The notes under the pieces are model-generated. The model was not told the origin of the DNA and ran no database searches. It saw only the letters and a list, made by a program, of their open reading frames with translations. A DNA stretch of 64,000 nucleotides from Tetramitus jugosus (lineage: Eukaryota > Heterolobosea > Eutetramitea > Acrasida > Vahlkampfiidae). The DNA is taken from NCBI GenBank assembly GCA_937625935.1, contig OW569362.1:1-64000 (forward strand), read 5' to 3'. The translations under genes were made by a program, and so were the position numbers. This document shows positions 9,175 to 18,111 of this stretch, piece by piece (the first letter of the stretch is position 1; the number at the start of each line of letters is the position of its first letter).

Positions 9175-9769
9175 TCTTTCAACCAACCTATCCAACTCCT
9201 CCAGGAGTAGATGTGAACTTCTTAGTTAGGAGAATTGTATCAATTTGAACCAGTTGATAGTGATGTTGTACCCATTTCGTTGGAATGACAAAAGAACTTT
9301 GATTTTAAATAAATTTGAGTTTGATTTGTAAAAAATGAAAAAGTTTTAGTTTTTTAGTTTTGAGTGAGGGATGAGCTTTTTTGTGTCATCTCAATTTTGC
9401 CATGAAGAAAGAACGAAAAAAGAAAAAAGCCCAAAAAAATCAAAAAACAATCAGAGTACGAGGAAAAAACTGGTCCAAAAGAAAGGGGAATCCATGCCCA
9501 ATTTTTGGAAAAACCGAGTTCAAGCCAAGCTGTCAAACCAAGCTTCCTCTCTCCTTTGCAAGGAGCAACCAACACCCAAGAAGTTTCTTCAAACACTTTC
9601 CAAACAACGTTTGCTCGAGCGGAGTATAGACCGAAACTCCGCATGGATACAAGCACTGAGCCATGAAATTGGATCAAATATTAATAAAAACTTTTATTTT
9701 TTGGCAACCTTGTGTGGCTTCGGATTGTTTAGCTCGCTGCCAGTTCTCTTGTTGGTTTGCACCACCAAC
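9175..9769. other. No supported gene; AT-rich
   Basis: AT-rich DNA with a long plus-strand open frame (from 9371) that looks compositional (Lys/Ser-rich start, no domain) and runs antisense into the repeat-domain remnant. Nothing else was recognised. Confidence 0.45.
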
Positions 9770-10800
9770 TCATGCACGATCTTGCAGAGATGTGTTGGGC
9801 GTCTCTGTCAACAAGGTGAGATTGATGTGATTCTCTATATGAGAGCTAGAGTAGGTACTTGTAACCCAGAATGGGAAGGTCTTGAGATCCTCCAACTTCT
9901 CAATGCCAAGAGGTGCTGCCAAGATGGATGCCATTTGAGAAACAGTCACCTTGTTGTAGGCTTGTGTGAGTTTGAGGAGGAGTTCACCCACACGAACGTC
10001 CTTTAGGAAGCCTTTCACCTCAGTGCCTTGAGTTTCTCTTCCTTTCAACAGTTGGAAGAGATCCTTGCCTTCCTTTGCCACCTCCTTTCTTCTCATTGCA
10101 TACCTATATTTAATCCTTCTTGTACCAGTAGCTTGTTTCCGATTATCATCTCCATTTTCTCTCAGCTTAATAAGGTGTTGTCTAATTCTGGAAGGCATTC
10201 TATCCTGAGACCACAATTCCTTCTTAATATTATCATCAATTGTAGAATGACTATGTTGAGACATGACCCAATAGGGGAAGGCTTCTAAAGCGGTCATACT
10301 TTCTACCCTCAATCTTCTTAAAATGGAAGTAGTCTCCAAATTTGAGCTTCTCTCATTGAAGACAAGTGTTAAATGGCCTAAGAACTCACCGACTCGGATC
10401 TCTCTTAGGGAACTCTTCAATTCCGATCCGATCGGATCTGCACCCTTAATGGTTCGGAAAAGATTCGCACCCTCCTCTCAGGTCTCCCTTACGTAAGAAG
10501 GCAATGATGGACACGTGTTTTCGTCGCTCAAACTCCTGATCACTCATTTTGGCCATCTGATCAACCGTTTCTGGACAATGGGGAGGCCTTTCCTCAATCT
10601 CCACAATATCCAGCCAATTCAAAGCCTTCTTTACAGACTCACTTGGTGGAATTTCAATTATTCACACAGTTCAGACAGCTTCTCAATCTCTTGCCTCATA
10701 CTATTGAGATTCAATAAAGTATCTCTTAGTTGGCTTGTAAGGTTACTATTGGAAGTTTTCTCTTCCTCCAATTTTTTCTTCAAGTCTTCAATCCTTGCTC
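9770..10800 (-). pseudogene. Frameshifted gene with two copies of an unknown tandem domain
   Basis: The open part (10420 to 9770, 216 codons) plus the frame just upstream holds two copies of one domain. Copy A (near 10480-10210) reads EEGANLFRTIKG, then SSLREIRVGEFLGHLT, then ALEAFPYWV. Copy B (near 10075-9800) reads KEGKDLFQLLKG, then GFLKDVRVGELLLKLT, then DLKTFPFWV. Upstream, minus-strand frames read a coiled-coil-like Glu/Lys/Asn segment (about 10780-10660) and then a segment with NWLDIVEIEERPP; a stop and a frameshift separate these from copy A. The domain is not recognised. Clear protein-like duplication with frame breaks suggests a recently broken gene, though an unrecognised intron cannot be excluded. 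Confidence 0.55.
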
Positions 10801-11102
10801 ACCTTCTTTACAAGTGCTGTTAGCCAAGAGCATTGAAATCAACATCATAACTATATTGTCAGAAATAACATTCAACTGCACATTATCTGGGGATTCAAAC
10901 TCTTCATGAAATTTGGAAGTATTCAAAAAATTAAAAATTATAGCCAATGAAGAAAAAACAAATTGGAATAGCCGCGTATTAATCTATTATTTGGTTTTGT
11001 TTGTTGTATTCTGAGCGGAGTTTTATCTTCTACGATTTTGGCGCAAAATTCACTCATTCACTTCCTTAAGCGAAACGTTGCTAATTGTCCTAGGTGTTGT
11101 GC

Positions 11103-11258
11103 GACTTACATGGGTACCACCAGTTCAAAGTTCGTTGGAAGCACTATAAGGCTGATGAGGATTCGTGGATTCATGAATATGATTTCAGTGAAAGTATGGT
11201 ACGGAAAGCTGTGGAGCATTTTAAGAAAAAGAATAAGAAGAGTTGTTGCTTTCGGTAA
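11103..11258 (+). pseudogene. Chromodomain remnant
   Basis: The frame reads FKVRWKHYKADEDSWIHEYD followed by a basic amphipathic helix ending in FKKKNKK. This matches the second half of a chromodomain (YLVKWKGY...WEPE... then the helix). The N-terminal strand is out of frame and no larger protein is open. Chromodomains are common at the ends of integrases and in mobile-element proteins; this one lies in the same debris field as the chromodomain at 4985-5125. Confidence 0.5.
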
Positions 11259-12775
11259 TCAAGGTTTTTGGTTCGGCGGTTTTTTGATACATGGATTGGG
11301 GAATCCAGAACGAAATCCAACAAGAAACAACAAGCTGTTAAACCTTCTTCATCAACCACCAAGTATAAGAAGAAGATAATTGTTTTCTTTTTTCGTATTG
11401 TTCACTTATTATGAATAAATTATGAGAGATGAGCATGACACAATAAATGAAGAAAAAATGTTTGACATAAATTTTCATGTATTGGGAGCATCCAGTGATA
11501 GTAGATCTTAAGACCCCCGATGGAGGAGTCTGAAAGTTATTATTCATATTCAAAATTTATTCACTTTGGAGGCAGGGGTACAATTTAGGAGTTTTTTGTA
11601 AACAACTAGCCCAAAAATTTACCGTTACACGGATTCAATATAATATTATTGCCTACAATGATTAGATTGATCATTTGTGTTGTTTGATGTATATGAACCT
11701 CCTGTACTTCCCGGGAGCATCCAGATATTATATTCACCTCTGACACCCTCCCTACCTGTTTTGAATAAATTTGAATAACACATTTTCCTGTAAATTCGAA
11801 CGTTACATTAATTCTCCTACTATGATTGGGATTAAGAGACCCCCTTTGATTAAAATATTGAATAAATTTCTCAGACCCCCTCCCTAGGGGGTGCGTAAGA
11901 AATAATATCTAGACGCTCCCCCCACCCGTGAATGAGAATTTTTCGCGCCAAAAAATACGGTCATGTCTACCCGTAGTTAAAGTTAAAAGTTCATTTGTAC
12001 TCTGCACAGAATTACAGTTTTGTTCATTATCGGTAAAATCCCTACACCAAAATGATGCACAGTATTATCATATCTACAACTGGAATCAGAAAACTCTGAA
12101 AGAACGATTGTGGATCCTAACTAAACAATTTAGAATACTTGCCCAAATTAAACTTACTTGCATCATACAATGGTCTTAATTGTAGTTGAATCTCTTCTGG
12201 TAATCTTAATCACTTGTAGACCTTAAAAATGATGTAGATGTTGTTAATGCTTTCGCAAATGACATGACTGTTCCACTGATATGAGAAATTACCTTGGTTC
12301 GATTGTCGCATGTTTTCCCTATCAGTGCTCAACAACATCATATAGGTATGTGTAACTATGCTGGAGAATATGAATCAACACCTTTGATGATTCGGTCTAC
12401 CCATACATTTCAAATGTAATTGAATAGTTGACCATTATTCCACTGTTCAACTAGTTCTCGTGTGTTCTTTCTCCATGGGTCCGTCTCAGGAAGTGATACA
12501 TATGGACCGTAACGAACAATTATTTACTTATGGGAGAAAAGTGTATTCAACAACCAAGGATTTTATTTGGTTCGTGGAGTCTTGGTATACCCGGTACTAA
12601 AAGAACCAAAAGATGAAGCTGATGAAAACATGTCATTTCTTCAATCATTGTAGAGTAAATCTGTCAGCGGAGATACACAAACATCAGATCTGGTATTCTT
12701 AGGATCTGATCAGGAAATTTCAACAAGTTTCTGATCGACTCTGTGTGACAATTCCATGTTAAATCCTTCAGGAAA
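11259..12775. other. AT-rich gene-free stretch
   Basis: About 1.5 kb without a supported gene. Several similar words built on GAATAAATTT and on C-rich blocks (GACCCCC, TCCCCCC) recur between 11505 and 11925, and may be degenerate repeats. The last 150 bases probably hold the leader of the secreted protein at 12776. Confidence 0.5.
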
Positions 12776-13471
12776 ATGATCAAAATATTGGTACTGGTGT
12801 TGTTCGCCATGATTTGGACTGTCAAAGCCCATGTGGAAGCAAGTGAAAAGGATGGCATACTTCAGGGTTTCTGTGAAATACAAGATGAATCATTATACTT
12901 TGAAGTTAGAGAGCAATACTTGAGAATATGTTTGGAACATGGAACTCAACTTTTTATGCTAAAGTACAGTGGTGGTGGCAATAGTGGTAAAGAAGACACT
13001 TTGATTATTCTGGATCACATTATCACCAATAATACCAGAGATTCAAAAAGCAGAGAATATTTCCAACAAGTGGCTCATTTGCCTTCAACTCTGATGATTC
13101 CAGAATGCTCTTTTGAATTGGCAGATTTGGGATTTCATGGCAAGAATGATGATTTAGCAGCCAAATTTCACATGTTCGCATTGTGGGTTCATAATGCTCT
13201 AACATACAAGTACAGAATCAATAGAGAAGCAAAGCTCGAGTGGCGTATGAATGAGAATGAAGAATGTCCTAGTCCCTACAGGAAATGCAACAATTCATGT
13301 TTCGGAATGTGTGGTAATTCATGTAGTTGTTGGGAACATATTTGTGGTGATTGTCAATGTCATGCTGGTTGCGAAGATCATGACTATTATTGCTCATGTA
13401 AGAGTGTTTTCCATCCACTTTGTTTCTCCTTTACACCTTTTGTAAGTAGGAGATGTTCTTGTTGTAAATAA
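12776..13471 (+). CDS. Secreted protein with a Cys-rich, PLA2-like C-terminal tail
   Basis: 231 residues. The N-terminus (MIKILVLVLFAMIWTVKAHV) is a clear signal peptide, so the protein probably enters the secretory pathway. The middle, to about residue 165, has few Cys and no recognised domain. The last 65 residues hold about 18 Cys, with the pattern CGNSCSCW, CGDCQCHAGC and EDHDYYCSC. The Cys/His-Asp cluster recalls the calcium/active-site segment of secreted phospholipase A2 (CCxxHDxC), but the order is not canonical, so enzyme activity is only a suggestion. Start is a real ATG. It is the first intact-looking gene after the telomeric debris. Confidence 0.7.
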   Translation: MIKILVLVLFAMIWTVKAHVEASEKDGILQGFCEIQDESLYFEVREQYLRICLEHGTQLFMLKYSGGGNSGKEDTLIILDHIITNNTRDSKSREYFQQVAHLPSTLMIPECSFELADLGFHGKNDDLAAKFHMFALWVHNALTYKYRINREAKLEWRMNENEECPSPYRKCNNSCFGMCGNSCSCWEHICGDCQCHAGCEDHDYYCSCKSVFHPLCFSFTPFVSRRCSCCK

Positions 13472-13635
13472 TCTTCCTGATGGTCATGGACTTTGTTAAA
13501 TGTTGACCAACTAATGATGAAGACTAGCCTATTCTTTTCCCATCAGCTTGAACTTTGAGTCACTTTATTCATCTATCAATGAAACTTGTCATATTGTGAG
13601 GCCTTCTGATTACACTATGTTCGTTCTTCAAGTTA

Positions 13636-14190
13636 TTATTCTTCTCCTAGCAAACTGATGCAAGTTGATTGATTCTGCTTATTGTGTAAATAGAATGAGT
13701 ATGACTGTTGTACTGCTTGAAGTAGCTCAGAGTTTCCTTGGCAAATGCTGAACAATATCTGTCTTAAGCACTCGGTTGAACTTTCTCCATGTTTCTCAAT
13801 CAACTGACAATGTGTTAATCTGACATCTTCTAATAATGGTAGAATCATTGGATCTTGGTTGATAAAGTAATCGATTAACGTTGGTAATGCTCGAGTTATT
13901 AGTAAACCGATTGTTTCTCGCCTGACAACAGCACCATGTCTTGATAAGCTGAAAATGATATGTGCAACTTGATCATCCTTCTGCATCTCACTTGGACTGT
14001 TAACAGATTTATCAGTAACGTTACTTACAAACCTGATGAAACCAATCATAACCTTGATCATTACTTCAAAAATAGTGTCTCCATTGATTGTTACATAATT
14101 TAGATCAAACTCATACTTGAATAAAATGCGTTCCAACACTTCAAACCATAATTCAATCGATGGGAAGAGAAGAGATCGAAAACTATTTTC
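13636..14190 (-). pseudogene. 3' fragment of an unidentified helical-repeat gene
   Basis: An open minus-strand frame of natural-looking protein (IELWFEVLERILFKYEFD, then PTLIDYFINQDPMILPLLED) with no ATG at its upstream edge. It runs into, and antisense to, the start of the LRR gene at 14160. The helical, Leu-rich texture suggests an armadillo/HEAT-like solenoid. More of the same kind of sequence reappears on the minus strand at 14990-15500, beyond the LRR gene. It is best read as the 3' part of a gene that was interrupted. Confidence 0.45.
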
Positions 14191-14807
14191 GATTGGGAAA
14201 ACTGTTCAATGTCAACTTGAATGAGAATCGAAATATCGTAGATGAGCATTTCAAATGTTTTGAAGGCATTCACACACTTAGGATGAATTGGTGTCATAGA
14301 ATTACAGACAAAGCAATTCGATATTTGACTGGTATTCACACACTCGATATTAGTAATTGTATCAATGTCACTGATGATGCATTTCGTCATTTGACAGGTA
14401 TTCACACACTAGATATGTGTGGTTGCATTTCCTTTATACATCTAAAAGGAATTCACGACCTGGCTATGAGTGCTAACAATAATATCACAGATAACGCACA
14501 TCGTCATTTAACTGGAATTCACTCACTCAATATGCGTGGTTGCAGTCAAATTACTGATAGTGCATTTGCTCATTTGACAGGTATTCAAGAACTTGATATG
14601 AGCGATTGTCAGAGCATCAAAGATAACGCCTTTCGTCATTTGACTGGCACTAAAGAACTGAATATGAGTAATTGTAAGAATATCACGGATAATGCGTTTT
14701 GTTATTTGACAGGAATTCGCAAATTGATAATGAATGGATGTGATCAAGAATCTATCACAGAGAAGGCATTACTTAATTTGCATGATATTCAAACACTTAG
14801 TGGGTGA
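14160..14807 (+). CDS. Leucine-rich repeat protein (AMN1/F-box-LRR-like repeats)
   Basis: 215 residues made almost wholly of 20-25-residue repeats with a core like HLTGIHTLDMSGCxxITDNAF, at least seven times. This is the Cys-containing LRR class found in F-box/LRR and AMN1 proteins, used for protein binding. There is no F-box, membrane segment or signal. Starts at ATG 14160; the first 35 residues (MGREEIENYFRLG...) are not repeat. Its 5' end overlaps, on the opposite strand, a decayed helical-repeat gene, so it may have been duplicated or moved into that gene. It could be a partial copy of a longer LRR gene. Confidence 0.7.
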   Translation: MGREEIENYFRLGKLFNVNLNENRNIVDEHFKCFEGIHTLRMNWCHRITDKAIRYLTGIHTLDISNCINVTDDAFRHLTGIHTLDMCGCISFIHLKGIHDLAMSANNNITDNAHRHLTGIHSLNMRGCSQITDSAFAHLTGIQELDMSDCQSIKDNAFRHLTGTKELNMSNCKNITDNAFCYLTGIRKLIMNGCDQESITEKALLNLHDIQTLSG

Positions 14808-14989
14808 ATAGTGGACGAAACAAAGCTTTCATCAAAAAAGTGGTTGATTATTGTGAGTACCGTTCAATAACTCTTCATGGAATGTAGTTGCAGATGACCA
14901 TTGCAGCTCATTATCCTGGTTTGTCTCACTTATATGATGAAACAAAAGGAAGATTTTGATGCAAACACACTTGCTGGAAATTTACCTCT

Positions 14990-15500
14990 AGAACAAGATT
15001 AGCATAGCTTCTCTTCAGAAATTCTTGTCTCATTGAATCACAGAATGATGGAACAATTTCATCCAACGTTCCTTGATAATCATTAAAACATTGCGCTCCT
15101 TTGTCTCGAGCTTCATCTGAAATGCTCTATTAACTCGCTGAAGTATAAGATGAAGGTGATCTAAAATAAATTTGTGGAGAGCATCATCGAGCATTGGATA
15201 GATGTATTCGGATGCAGAAGAGTTATCACAAGTGATTAATCAAACACAAAAGAACGACGATGTTGATGAAAGTCCGGAGCTAAGTATCAAGTCGATGTGC
15301 ATGACATAACAAAGAGCTTCATTGTTATGACTCATTTGGAACAAAGCAATAATTAATTGGAGAACCCTAAGAATGCATGCATTGAACAACTTGTCCAACA
15401 TTGGGATAACAATATTACCTTGAAGTTTGCACTTCCATAAACCTGCCCGATGGATGTGAATACTACCCAAACACAAGCCCAATCCACCTCCAGATGCCAA
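14990..15500 (-). pseudogene. Decayed helical-repeat fragments
   Basis: Minus-strand frames split by stops. The segment from 15500 to 15240 includes IPMLDKLFNACILRVLQLII. The next, from about 15235 down, includes YPMLDDALHKFILDHLHLIL. The two resemble each other, as repeat units of a solenoid would. They lie upstream, on the same strand, of the fragment at 13636-14190, with the LRR gene between. One interrupted ancestral gene is inferred. Confidence 0.4.
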
Positions 15501-15753
15501 TAGTATTCAAGATCCATTGTGCAGATGTCCAACTGACCTTCCAGTTCAATAATTCTGTAGCCGCGTCATTGAGCTATTTAGATCCCTTCCACCCAGAGTT
15601 TTTAGCTCGCGAAAAACCATAAGGAGAGTCCGACCCGATAATAAGGGATGTCGCACTGAAAAATGAGAATGGAACTTCATTTTTGTGATCCAGATAAATT
15701 TGATGTGAAGGTTGACGAGTTTGTTGTTTGTGCATCATCATCCGAAAAAAATA

Positions 15754-16662
15754 ATGAAAGTCATCGTTCTTTGTTTGGCTCTTGTGCTCATTCTATCAAC
15801 TTTGGTCGCTGCAAAGTGGTCCAGACAAGATGAGAAGGCAATGAAGCGTGTGTTGCATAAATTGGTCAAAGAGACATACAGTGATCTCTCTGACAGTCAA
15901 GGTTCAACCAACACATATGCTCAAGCACTTCAGTATGCAAGAAGTCATCCAAAACGTGATGGTGGTTCATGGAATCAATGGTGTGCATCTTTGATGGTTC
16001 GTGCTGGAAACTTGCCAGATAGATCTGTTCGTGAGAGTGCTATTATTGCTTATCGTGCCAGTACAATTGTTTCAAGAGATGTCAATGCTGCTCCACCTGG
16101 TTCTTTCCATTGGTGGGATATTGGTCAATATGGACATGTTGCTATGGCAACTGATAGAGGTTGGGCTTTGATGGCTTCTCGTAATGTGAGAGAATCATGG
16201 GGAGATGCTATTGGTGTCACTCCAGTTGATGACTACACAAGTAGAACTGGTGCTCGTTATCTCGGTTGGTCCTATGATTATGTTGGATCAGAGATTGCTG
16301 ATGTTCGTCGTCCAGGTCCTCGTCCTCCTGGTCCAACTCCTCCATCAGGTCCTGTACCTCAAACATCGACTGCTGTGGATGGAGTTCCTGGAAATATCTA
16401 TTATAGACGTCTGCAATTGTTTGCCAGCAAGAATGGATATACTGGACCTCTTGATGGTCAAATGGGAAAGAACTCTTGGGCTGGTGTCCAGAGAGGATTG
16501 AGACAATTTGGATACACTGGTCCAGATGATGGTGCACCAGGTGCAAATACATACAAGGCAATGCAAGTCGCTGCCCGAACATTTGGTTATAGCGGCCCAA
16601 TTGATGGATCTATGGGTGCCAACTCATACAGAGGCTTTGCAAAGTTCTTAAACACCTTGTAA
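15754..16662 (+). CDS. Secreted CHAP/NlpC-like protein with three cell-wall-binding-like repeats
   Basis: 302 residues from ATG 15754; the frame is open 14 codons further back only from a TTG. Residues 1-20 are a signal peptide. The central domain has a candidate catalytic Cys in NQWCASLM (C77) and His in GQYGHVAMATD (H128), the layout of CHAP/NlpC-P60-like amidases or endopeptidases that cut peptidoglycan. A Pro-rich linker (about 186-205) leads to three related C-terminal units (GYTGPLDGQMGKNSWAG, GYTGPDDGAPGANTYKA, GYSGPIDGSMGANSYRG), like peptidoglycan-binding repeats of bacterial exoenzymes. A bacterivorous amoeba using it on ingested bacteria, with bacterial origin by transfer, is inferred. 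Its last 20 bases are nearly repeated at 16693-16713. Confidence 0.7.
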   Translation: MKVIVLCLALVLILSTLVAAKWSRQDEKAMKRVLHKLVKETYSDLSDSQGSTNTYAQALQYARSHPKRDGGSWNQWCASLMVRAGNLPDRSVRESAIIAYRASTIVSRDVNAAPPGSFHWWDIGQYGHVAMATDRGWALMASRNVRESWGDAIGVTPVDDYTSRTGARYLGWSYDYVGSEIADVRRPGPRPPGPTPPSGPVPQTSTAVDGVPGNIYYRRLQLFASKNGYTGPLDGQMGKNSWAGVQRGLRQFGYTGPDDGAPGANTYKAMQVAARTFGYSGPIDGSMGANSYRGFAKFLNTL

Positions 16663-16916
16663 TGCATAAAACCCTTGATTGTGAACAACAATTTTGCAAA
16701 GTTCTTGAACAACGTGAAAGATAATCTTCTTTTATGAATTCGTTTTATCCCTGCCCGTGGTCAAGGTACTGTTAATCTCGTAAATCTCGTACCGAATAAT
16801 TGCGTGATCAACGAAGCGTTCATCTGTAGCAGCTCTTCCCGCCAGGGATTCCGATAATGGCTGGTTTTACGATTTGATAAAATTATAATGCACCTTAAAA
16901 AACAAAAAACAACAAA
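16663..16916. other. Spacer with a partial copy of the preceding gene's 3' end
   Basis: TTTGCAAAGTTCTT plus a similar tail (16693-16713) repeats the end of the coding region at 16636-16655. This points to a small local duplication. The A-rich run before 16917 is a typical leader for the next gene. Confidence 0.5.
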
Positions 16917-17675
16917 ATGAGCAAGCTCAACGAATCGCCACAGTCTGACTTAGATATCCAACTTGATTTTCTTGGAGAGAGGCCCTCCACCATATCGGAG
17001 TCAGATGGAGAGAGACCCTTCACGGCACCTCCAACCATCAATGTCTATCAACTAACCCCGCACCAACCTCAAGAATCGGACCTTCCTTTCGTTGTAAGAA
17101 AAAGAAAAATCAGTGAATTGGTTTATATGAACGACATGGATGAAACACCACCAAAGATGTTCAAATTGGAGAGCACTCAGGTTTATGAAAAAGAAGATAT
17201 CCACTCATTGCTTCGAGAAATTAACCAGAAATTGAGTGAACAAGGTGAGAACTTGAATGGACAAGGTAAGAAGTTGAGTGAGCAAGGTAAGAAAGTGAGT
17301 GAACTAGGTAAGAAATTAAATGAACAAGGTGAGAAGTTGAATGAACAAGCTGAGCAAATAAGGGTACTACAAACTCAAGCACTTGTGAACATTTTGAAAT
17401 TCAAAAATATGGAGAACAATTTGAAGGGTGAAAGAGTTATCTCAAGTGAACTGCTCAAATCAATCCAGAGTGTCATCAAAATGGGAAGAGATGTAAGTTT
17501 GGAATCCATCAGCAACGAGCTCTTTGATGAATTGGAATTGGTCTATGTTCGAGGTAATCGAATTGTTGAGTTCTTATCCGAAGAGACTCGTCCCTTCGAT
17601 AGCACATCCAAGAATGTTCGAGAAGTAGTCGCTCAGAAAGTCAAAGATTGGATCAAGTCACAATTTTACCAATAA
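16917..17675 (+). CDS. Coiled-coil protein with exact seven-residue repeats
   Basis: 252 residues, ATG in an ACAAAATG context. After a polar N-terminus with a basic patch (VRKRKISE), residues about 100-145 carry about seven tandem copies of a heptad like EQGKKLS / EQGEKLN, that is, exact 21-base units encoding a coiled coil. The C-terminal 90 residues are predicted helical with mixed charge. No family was recognised. A broken coiled-coil ORF with a different heptad follows at 17793, suggesting a small local family prone to repeat expansion. A structural or oligomerising role is inferred only from the coiled coil. Confidence 0.65.
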   Translation: MSKLNESPQSDLDIQLDFLGERPSTISESDGERPFTAPPTINVYQLTPHQPQESDLPFVVRKRKISELVYMNDMDETPPKMFKLESTQVYEKEDIHSLLREINQKLSEQGENLNGQGKKLSEQGKKVSELGKKLNEQGEKLNEQAEQIRVLQTQALVNILKFKNMENNLKGERVISSELLKSIQSVIKMGRDVSLESISNELFDELELVYVRGNRIVEFLSEETRPFDSTSKNVREVVAQKVKDWIKSQFYQ

Positions 17676-17792
17676 AACCTGTCCCAAGAACAAGAATAAT
17701 CCTCGAGTAGTCTGTCAGAGGAGTAAAACCTCATCCAGTATTTTGATCAGTCATAACTACTCTTCATCTATACCTCTGTGCGACTTGGTCAG

Positions 17793-17966
17793 ATGAAAGA
17801 GGATATGGATCAAGTGAAGGAAGAAACCAAAAGTCTCCAGTCTCAATTGAAGCAGGTGAAACAGGATATGGATCAAGTGAAGGAAGAGAAGTGAGTGCTC
17901 GAGTTGAAGTTGGAAAAACAAAGGGTATCTCTAACGGCCAGGCTCAATGCCAACTGTGACAGATAG
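17793..17966 (+). pseudogene. Broken coiled-coil fragment
   Basis: Reads MKEDMDQVKEETKSLQSQLK, then repeats DMDQVKEEK and hits TGA at 17892; the same frame stays protein-like for another 20 codons. The 30-base stretch around GATATGGATCAAGTGAAGGA is repeated within it. It is probably the remains of a coiled-coil gene like its neighbour. Confidence 0.5.
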
Positions 17967-18111
17967 GATCAACAGTATCGAATGCAATCATGGTGAAAGA
18001 CTACATCAACACCTTGTAGAAACTCCAGTGACGAGAAACAGGCACGAATATCCCTAACTATCAATCCAATCCGAATTCCTACAAAAATTGCCCTGCGTTG
18101 ATTTCTCCAAT

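Noticed and set aside
9371-10006. 211-codon plus-strand ORF
   Set aside because: It starts in Lys/Ser-rich composition and overlaps, antisense, the repeat-domain remnant, which reads far more like protein.
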